Below are positions 7,001 through 9,762 of a stretch of 9,762 nucleotides of DNA, one piece after another; position 1 is the first letter of the stretch; every line of letters begins with the position of its first letter. Made by a program: the position numbers and the translations under genes. Source of the stretch: an uncultured Oscillibacter sp. (GTDB lineage: Bacteria > Bacillota_A > Clostridia > Oscillospirales > Oscillospiraceae); contig CAQVQZ010000074.1 in the NCBI GenBank assembly GCA_948902155.1, forward strand, positions 1-9,762. The letters are read 5' to 3'. The notes below the pieces were generated by a model, which saw only the letters and a program-made list of their open reading frames with translations, searched no databases and was not told the origin of the DNA.

Positions 7001-8513
7001 TCTTGCTGGACAGGCGGTCCCGGTCCATGGCGCGCCCGCTGGTGTAGAGGGAGCCGCTGAAACGGTCATAGCTGCTGTCGGGATGGAAGGTGACATAGCG
7101 GGGGCTGGTGGAGTCGTTGCTGAGCTTCCGATAGGCTTCCTCGAAGTGGGAAACCTTGAAGTTCACCGTGCCGCCGGGAGCCACCCGGTAGAGGATGTCG
7201 CTGGAAGCGGCGGCGGGCGTTCCGGAGACGATGATGGAACCGGAAATCTCGTTGCCGTAAACGTCGGCGGCCGTGTAGTTCAGGGTCAGGCTTCCGGCGC
7301 TGCTGGGGATATAGTAGACGTAGTTGGAAAGGTCGCTGTAGGAATAATTCCCGGTGTTCAGCGTGGTCTTATTGCTGTTGGCGTAGAGCTTGCCGCTGCC
7401 GCTGGCCGAGGTAAAGCGGATAGTGGAGAAGCTGATCTGTCCGGTGAGGCTGGAGAATTTGGAGGAAACCAGGGTGCGGATGTCCGCGCCGATCAGCCTG
7501 CCGGCGGTGTTCCCGACGCTGATGTTGCCGTTCTGCCCCGTGGCCCGGAGGGCATAGAGGGCGGAATAGGCGGTGTTGGCGTTGACGGTATAGCTGGAGG
7601 GGGTCACCAGCGTCTGGTTCTTATAGGCATAGTGAGAGGTTGTCCCCTGAATCCAGCCCTTGAACACATGGCTTCCGGGCACGGAGGTATAGGCGGGGCC
7701 GGCGGGGGCATGCTGGGGCCGGCCGCCCTTGGCCACGCTTTCCGTAGAGGTGCCGGAGCCGGTGTAATAGGTGACGGTGTAAGCGGTGGTGCTGGGCGTT
7801 CCGCCGCCGATGCCGTAGCCGCAGGTGTCACAGCGCCCGTCGTTGTTGCCGTCCTTATGAAGCCCCCGGCTTCCCACCTCGGTGCAGTAAACGCACTGAT
7901 GCCAGTGGTAGTTGGCGTCCGTGGTCCAGTTGACGGAGAAGCTGTGGTTGTGGGTAGCCACGCCGCAGCGGGTACACACGCCGTTGGTGCCGGTGTTGTG
8001 CCCCAGCCGGTCGGCGGTCTTCATGACATAGGACTGGCCGCACTTGACGCAGGTGTAGGTGATGTAGCCGTCCGCCGTGCAGGTAGGGGCGTGGGGCACG
8101 CCGTTGTCCTTGGGGGAGTGGGGCTCCGCCGCTTTCTTATAGGTACAGCCCGGAGTCTCGCACTTCTGCCAGTGGGTGGAGCTGTCGGAACCATAGGTGC
8201 TGCCGAAGGTGTGCTCGCCAGTGGCGGGCACCTTCTCCTGCCAAATGAAGCTGCAGACGCTGCATCTGTACTCGGCAAGGCCCTCCTGATAGCAGGTAGG
8301 TTTCTTGATGAGGCTCTCCTCGCTTTTTTTGTGGTTTTCCGTTGTGCCTTCTCCGCAGGAGCACTTCAGCGTGTGCGTCCTGTCCGTTATTTGATCGACC
8401 TGGTAGTCGTGGGTATTGCCCGTGTGCTCGGCCATTGCCGAGGGAGCCATCCCAATCGTCAGGATCAGTGCCAGCACGATAGCGGGCACTCTTCTCTTCC
8501 AAAATCCGTTCAT
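4029..8513 (-). CDS. SLH-domain surface protein with CxxC region and tandem repeats
   Basis: The protein has 1,494 residues. The start is the ATG at 8513, with GGAGGT 7 bases upstream; the in-frame ATG at 8528 overlaps that GGAGGT. Residues 1-28 form a signal peptide (FWKRR, a hydrophobic core, cleavage after AMA). Residues 49-235 carry 16 cysteines, many as CxxC with nearby His, and two HWxxC motifs; they may bind metal. Residues 243-322 resemble an InlB B-repeat/Flg_new unit. About eight repeats follow at 328-1324. The C-terminus carries SLH domains at about 1330-1381 (VIDGYADGTFKP), 1392-1433 and 1442-1491 (GIVEGYFNNGTSTFRP). SLH domains bind secondary cell wall polymer, so it should be a wall-attached S-layer or S-layer-associated protein. 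SLH2 is the most divergent and lacks a clear GYxDGTF motif. The protein has only two cysteines after residue 235. The gene stands alone, with its own promoter region and terminator. Adhesion or structural roles are both possible; no enzyme domain is visible. Confidence 0.93.
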   Translation of the reverse strand: MNGFWKRRVPAIVLALILTIGMAPSAMAEHTGNTHDYQVDQITDRTHTLKCSCGEGTTENHKKSEESLIKKPTCYQEGLAEYRCSVCSFIWQEKVPATGEHTFGSTYGSDSSTHWQKCETPGCTYKKAAEPHSPKDNGVPHAPTCTADGYITYTCVKCGQSYVMKTADRLGHNTGTNGVCTRCGVATHNHSFSVNWTTDANYHWHQCVYCTEVGSRGLHKDGNNDGRCDTCGYGIGGGTPSTTAYTVTYYTGSGTSTESVAKGGRPQHAPAGPAYTSVPGSHVFKGWIQGTTSHYAYKNQTLVTPSSYTVNANTAYSALYALRATGQNGNISVGNTAGRLIGADIRTLVSSKFSSLTGQISFSTIRFTSASGSGKLYANSNKTTLNTGNYSYSDLSNYVYYIPSSAGSLTLNYTAADVYGNEISGSIIVSGTPAAASSDILYRVAPGGTVNFKVSHFEEAYRKLSNDSTSPRYVTFHPDSSYDRFSGSLYTSGRAMDRDRLSSKSFYITNDRYGGDYALDTVNFRAERGAKNGDELTMTFRVYYNSNNYYDGTLRIRIDADGEEGEVLYRVAPGGSVTFNRSDFNEAYQDVANSSRTIRYVEFDPNSDYTSFAGKISAAGHSDFSRNELSREQFNYTGSSYGDYALDDLIFRASSNARDGDELEIPFWAYYSRDDYAEGTLRILIDKNGSQDTVTVNVAPGGTTRLDKTDFNDVYRALSEYNNRTISAVSFNAPDSYKNFAGRLYVRNTDLELSDLTHSKTWFYYTDSRDGDYALEDLSFQADRNAKEGASISIPFRAYYDGSSSEYEEGILRINVTSTANTITYEAAPGGSVSFVASDFTRAYQTMSGTNRTIKYVAFEAGSDYASFPGKLYAGNVALTRSDLTFKQTQFFNGSSIYNSYSIGSVYFRPDANAKDKSTLTMPFRAYYDNNDYEEGTLKLVVSSSAGGDITYTVTPGRTVNFDRVKFDDFFRDTYSSYSLEYVVFDNPTSTQFPDSYGTLYTGYNTSYSNAFSRSSLHDARFYYNANDAERGDYALNDLTFAAASSFTSGKVVLPFTAYGSGSRSVDGTLVITPAGGVSASSNLLGSVRYAVTAGTNVQINANDLARFYKSVYPSGTLQYVTLGDVPAAGSLYYNYYSASRYGSSAREQITASNRSRNFYLSPASPSEYALSELTYVPSGVNYCASIPFTAYGAGGQSVTGGILISVTSKAVSEVYGPTPKNTTVTFPASSIAAAVSAATGTTPSGIQLLKLPAANVGLIYVGTGTVTMANTTTAYGYNNGTQQLGQLRFVPASNYTGPVEIPYVALNASGTAIASGMFSMGVLNSRKEFKDITTATWCYKYVTELADASVIDGYADGTFKPDSTITYGAALKLIMLAAGYSEQAPVNGGGAFSGYLAKAQSDGLVTRSNVNLAGPITRLQVAQLAAGALKLDINNLSSVKPFTDTADVYVQALNAAGIVEGYFNNGTSTFRPSNTLTRGQVSAIVWRMRNYTR
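4542..7532 (-). repeat. Tandem ~125-residue repeats within the SLH protein
   Basis: Units begin near residues 328, 439, 566, 692, 822, 949, 1085 and 1211. The central ones share an ordered set of motifs: VAPGGSVxF, DF with Tyr a few residues later, RTIxYVxF, FxGxLY, GDYALxDLxF, a hydrophobic PFxAYY strand and EGTLRI. Spacing of the VAPGG anchor is 127, 127, 129 and 127 residues, then 138 and 126. The first and last units are strongly diverged and look more like cadherin-like or tandem-95 repeats (SLTLNYTAADVYGNEISG; LRFVPASNYTGPVEIPYVAL). At DNA level, stretches such as GACGGAGCCGCCGGGGGCC recur (near 6018 and 6783 on the plus strand), so the array could recombine. I do not recognise a named family for the central unit. 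Confidence 0.85.
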
Positions 8514-8520
8514 AAATGTT

Positions 8521-8526
8521 ACCTCC
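8521..8526 (-). promoter_or_regulatory. Consensus ribosome binding site of the SLH gene
   Basis: GGAGGT on the minus strand (8526-8521) lies 7 bases upstream of the ATG at 8513. It overlaps the upstream in-frame ATG at 8528-8526, which would add five residues ahead of the signal peptide. This settles the start at 8513. Such a strong site fits an abundant surface protein. Confidence 0.85.
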
Positions 8527-8571
8527 ATGCCTGCCGCAGATCGGATGATGCGGAACTCGATAATACTGCTC

Positions 8572-8601
8572 TCTATACCATAACGGAAACCGGGCCTCCA
8601 A
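8572..8601 (-). promoter_or_regulatory. Candidate proximal promoter of the SLH gene
   Basis: On the minus strand an extended -10, TGG followed by TATAGA (8577-8572), lies 18 bases from a partial -35, TTGGAG (8601-8596). A start near 8565 would give a leader of about 52 bases. The weak -35 fits a promoter that needs an activator, and a direct repeat lies immediately upstream of it. Confidence 0.5.
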
Positions 8602-8604
8602 TCA

Positions 8605-8622
8605 TGAACAAACTGTGAACAA
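8605..8622 (-). promoter_or_regulatory. Direct repeat TTGTTCA, 11-bp period, upstream of the SLH -35
   Basis: TTGTTCA occurs twice on the minus strand (8622-8616 and 8611-8605), exactly 11 bases apart and ending 3 bases before the proposed -35 at 8601. Tandem half-sites one helical turn apart next to a weak -35 are typical of OmpR/PhoB-type response regulators. The pair can be read as TTCACA-N5-TTCATG, which resembles Bacillus PhoP half-sites. The regulator itself is not in the window. Confidence 0.45.
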
Positions 8623-8641
8623 GCGGCAACATTTTGGTATC

Positions 8642-8671
8642 ATTATACAAATCCAGCCGCATTTGCACCAA
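8642..8671 (-). promoter_or_regulatory. Candidate distal promoter of the SLH gene
   Basis: A perfect TATAAT on the minus strand (8647-8642) lies 18 bases from a partial -35, TTGGTG (8671-8666). A start near 8635 would give a leader of about 120 bases that contains the direct repeat and the proximal promoter. It could act alone or in tandem with the proximal promoter. The -35 matches at only three of six positions. Confidence 0.45.
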
Positions 8672-8722
8672 ATCCGCCCAAACTTCCCAAAATCCGGCCG
8701 ACCCCAAAACCGCGCAAAATCC
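8649..8722 (-). repeat. Phased GGATTT repeats over the distal SLH promoter
   Basis: GGATTT occurs four times on the minus strand (plus-strand AAATCC at 8649-8654, 8670-8675, 8690-8695 and 8717-8722). The spacings are 21, 20 and 27 bases, so the first three copies sit two helical turns apart. The first abuts the TATAAT. The surrounding strand is purine-poor with runs of C and A, so chance recurrence is possible. Confidence 0.35.
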
Positions 8723-8813
8723 TTCCCTTCTGCTACCCCTCTTCGCCTCTTCCCCCCGCAGAACAAAAATCGTGGAACCACCGGAGAAAGGGAAGCATCC
8801 CAACCGAAGCTTT

Positions 8814-8851
8814 CATGTAGGGGGCCATGTAGGGGCGGCTATCAGCCGCCC
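8814..8851. repeat. Palindromic intergenic repeat unit, copy 2, with tandem CATGTAGGGG
   Basis: CATGTAGGGG occurs at 8814-8823 and again at 8826-8835, a 12-base tandem. The second copy leads into an 8-bp stem, GGGCGGCT (8833-8840) with AGCCGCCC (8844-8851), with an ATC loop. The stem matches the inner eight bases of copy 1, but the CATTCCGGTCC tail is missing. The TGTAGGGGCGGCT sequence is the reverse-strand form of the junction seen in copy 1, so this copy lies in the opposite orientation. Confidence 0.6.
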
Positions 8852-8951
8852 GCGCTTCCGCAACCACCCAAGCTGAGGAAACCGGACAGCTGTTAGTCCC
8901 CCATTCCTCCGTGACTTTTCAGGTGAAAAACGGGCGGTCAATAACCCAATA

Positions 8952-9073
8952 CCATTTAGTTCAGCGTGCCATCGTCTTGATTCCCTCTTCGGAGTCCCCG
9001 CAAAAGCGTTCGCTTTTCAAGAGAGGCAAGGAAAGCTTTCCTGAACAAAATGACATTTCGAGGGGATGGCACG
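8952..9073. repeat. Shared repeat block with inverted partial copies
   Basis: 8952-8979 matches 2664-2691 at 22 of 28 positions. CATTTAGTTCAG (8953-8964) has an inverted partner at 9041-9052 matching at 11 of 12 positions, and CGTGCCATC (8965-8973) has a perfect inverted partner at 9065-9073. The order of the two motifs differs between the arms, so this is not a simple hairpin but shuffled or nested repeat pieces. A small hairpin, AAAAGC/GCTTTT, lies inside at about 9002-9017. Confidence 0.5.
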
Positions 9074-9118
9074 GGGTTGTTTGGGCAGGTCCACGCCTCC
9101 GGCGGTCGAAGAAGAAAC

Positions 9119-9151
9119 GGGCGATTGATAATCGCCCCTGCATTCCGGTCC
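9119..9151. repeat. Palindromic intergenic repeat unit, copy 3
   Basis: An 8-bp stem, GGGCGATT (9119-9126) with AATCGCCC (9130-9137), has a GAT loop and is followed by the CATTCCGGTCC tail, ending at 9151. Compared with copy 1, the inner stem bases have changed on both arms so that pairing is kept, while the tail is almost identical. Kept pairing with changed sequence suggests that the folded form matters or is copied by a mobilising enzyme. Confidence 0.65.
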
Positions 9152-9185
9152 GATTGATAGAACGCCCCCTTTCCGAACCTCCCTC

Positions 9186-9213
9186 TTGTAAAAGGGGAAA
9201 TTTATGCTATAAT
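9186..9213 (+). promoter_or_regulatory. Extended -10 promoter of asnS
   Basis: TTGTAA (-35) at 9186-9191 and a perfect TATAAT (-10) at 9208-9213 are 16 bases apart, and TGC immediately precedes the -10. Transcription would start near 9220, leaving a leader of about 46 bases. That is too short for a T-box, so there is no sign of tRNA-sensing control. An inverted repeat, CCCCTTT (9166-9172) with AAAGGGG (9191-9197), brackets the -35. Confidence 0.85.
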
Positions 9214-9266
9214 AAGGGGCAACTTGATTCCGATCAAAGACCAAAATCAGAAAATAGGTGAATACG

Positions 9267-9762
9267 ATGAGCTATACCAAAATCGCGGCGATCTTCGCCG
9301 GCGCTCAGGCCCTCGGCGGGCAGACCGTCACCGTGGGCGGCTGGGCCAGGACCATCCGGGACATGAAAAACTTCGGCTTCGTGGAGCTGAACGACGGTTC
9401 CTGCCTGAAGAACCTCCAGGTGGTCATGGAGGCCGGGGCCCTGGAGAACTACAAGGACATCGCCGCCCAGAACGTGGGCGCGGCCCTGATCGTCACCGGC
9501 ACGGTGGTCCTCACCCCGGAGGCCAAGCAGCCTCTGGAGCTGAAAGCCAGCAAGATCGAGGTGGAGGGCGTTTCCACCCCGGACTACCCCCTCCAGAAAA
9601 AGCGCCACAGCGTGGAGTTCCTCCGGACCATCCAGCACCTGCGGCCCCGGACGAACCTCTTCTCCGCCGCCTTCCGGGTGCGGAGCGCCGCAGCCTTCGC
9701 CATTCATGAGTTCTTCCAGAGCCGGGGCTTCGTCTACGTCCACACCCCCATCATCACCGCCA
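9267..9762 (+). CDS. asnS: Asparaginyl-tRNA synthetase, N-terminal part (runs off right edge)
   Basis: 165 codons plus one base are visible, about a third of the usual 460 or so residues. The enzyme joins asparagine to its tRNA in the cytoplasm, using ATP. The start ATG at 9267 has AGGTG 6 bases upstream. Residues about 20-100 form the N-terminal OB-fold anticodon-binding domain (VTVGGWARTIRDMKNFGFVEL, then NDGS and LQVV). HSVEFLRTIQHLRPRTN at about 114-130 leads into class II motif 1, with an amphipathic helix and GFVYVHTPIIT containing the motif's conserved Pro161. The TPIIT form and the preceding HLRPRTN favour AsnRS over AspRS, which belongs to the same subclass. Motifs 2 and 3, which bind ATP, lie outside the window. 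No frameshift or stop is seen. It has its own promoter. Confidence 0.93.
   Translation, partial: MSYTKIAAIFAGAQALGGQTVTVGGWARTIRDMKNFGFVELNDGSCLKNLQVVMEAGALENYKDIAAQNVGAALIVTGTVVLTPEAKQPLELKASKIEVEGVSTPDYPLQKKRHSVEFLRTIQHLRPRTNLFSAAFRVRSAAAFAIHEFFQSRGFVYVHTPIITA

Larger units (their letters stand above)
8723..9185. other. Gene-free intergenic region B between SLH and asnS
   Basis: No coding sequence is supported. From 8723 to 8813 I see only C-rich unstructured sequence. From 8814 to 9151 the region is built of repeat modules related to those of region A: a tandem 12-base pair plus stem (8814-8851), a 6-bp inverted repeat GAGGAA/TTCCTC (8875-8880 with 8904-8909), the shared block (8952-8979), an inverted partial copy (9041-9052) and a stem-plus-tail unit (9119-9151). 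Short open frames across this stretch run through these repeats and lack ribosome binding sites. Confidence 0.6.

Noticed and set aside
2838..8618. A plus-strand open frame of about 1,926 codons
   Set aside because: It is codon-aligned antisense to the peptidase and SLH genes, whose domains are unmistakable. It is open only because those genes lack TTA, CTA and TCA codons. Its product is low-complexity and rich in Gly, Val and Ala, with no recognisable domain.
8573..8803. A small minus-strand frame of 76 codons upstream of the SLH gene
   Set aside because: It starts at a TTG without a ribosome binding site and runs through both candidate promoters and the direct repeat.
8911..9261. A plus-strand frame of 116 codons before asnS
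   Set aside because: It runs through the repeat modules and the asnS promoter, has no ribosome binding site and shows no protein-like pattern.
9214..9266. T-box or other riboswitch before asnS
   Set aside because: The leader is only about 46 bases, with no T-box sequence and no terminator. A 5-bp TTGAT/ATCAA hairpin at 9224-9237 is too small to matter.

Overview
The window looks like chromosomal DNA from a GC-rich, S-layer-bearing clostridial Firmicute. My best guess is the Oscillospiraceae (Oscillibacter, Lawsonibacter or Flavonifractor type). This rests on AGGAG/GGAGGT ribosome binding sites, an S-layer homology (SLH) surface protein with an N-terminal CxxC region, strong third-position GC bias, and intergenic hairpins of the type I associate with that family. 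The placement is inference.

Layout, left to right. (1) 1-169: AT-richer intergenic DNA, possibly the start side of a divergent gene beyond the left edge. (2) 170-2464 (+): a fusion of a polysaccharide pyruvyl transferase domain, a two-cluster ferredoxin domain and an FrhB-like coenzyme F420 hydrogenase/dehydrogenase beta domain, closed by a strong terminator. (3) 2544-2852: gene-free and packed with hairpins and palindromic repeat modules. (4) 2853-3878 (-): a membrane-anchored C39-like cysteine peptidase with its own promoter. (5) 4029-8513 (-): a 1,494-residue secreted SLH protein with a cysteine-rich N-terminus, an InlB/Flg_new-like unit, about eight tandem repeats of roughly 125 residues, and three C-terminal SLH domains. 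It has a strong terminator and a promoter region with direct repeats. (6) 8514-9266: a second gene-free stretch with the SLH promoter region and another set of the same palindromic modules. (7) 9267 to the right edge (+): the N-terminal third of asparaginyl-tRNA synthetase (asnS) behind an extended -10 promoter.

The theme of the first three genes is the cell envelope: a glycan-modifying fusion enzyme, a membrane-tethered peptidase and a wall-bound surface protein. SLH domains of several Firmicutes bind pyruvylated secondary wall polymer, so a pyruvyl transferase-domain enzyme nearby is suggestive. The genes are not in one operon, however, and each appears to be its own transcription unit. asnS is an unrelated housekeeping gene.

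The most interesting points are the redox-glycan fusion enzyme, the diverged repeat array of the SLH protein, the paired repeat-rich intergenic regions that share modules, the 11-bp-phased direct repeat next to the SLH promoter, and the complete absence of TTA, CTA and TCA codons in all four genes. I see no CRISPR array, tRNA, rRNA, transposase or phage gene. I do not see clear evidence of a wholly new multi-gene system.
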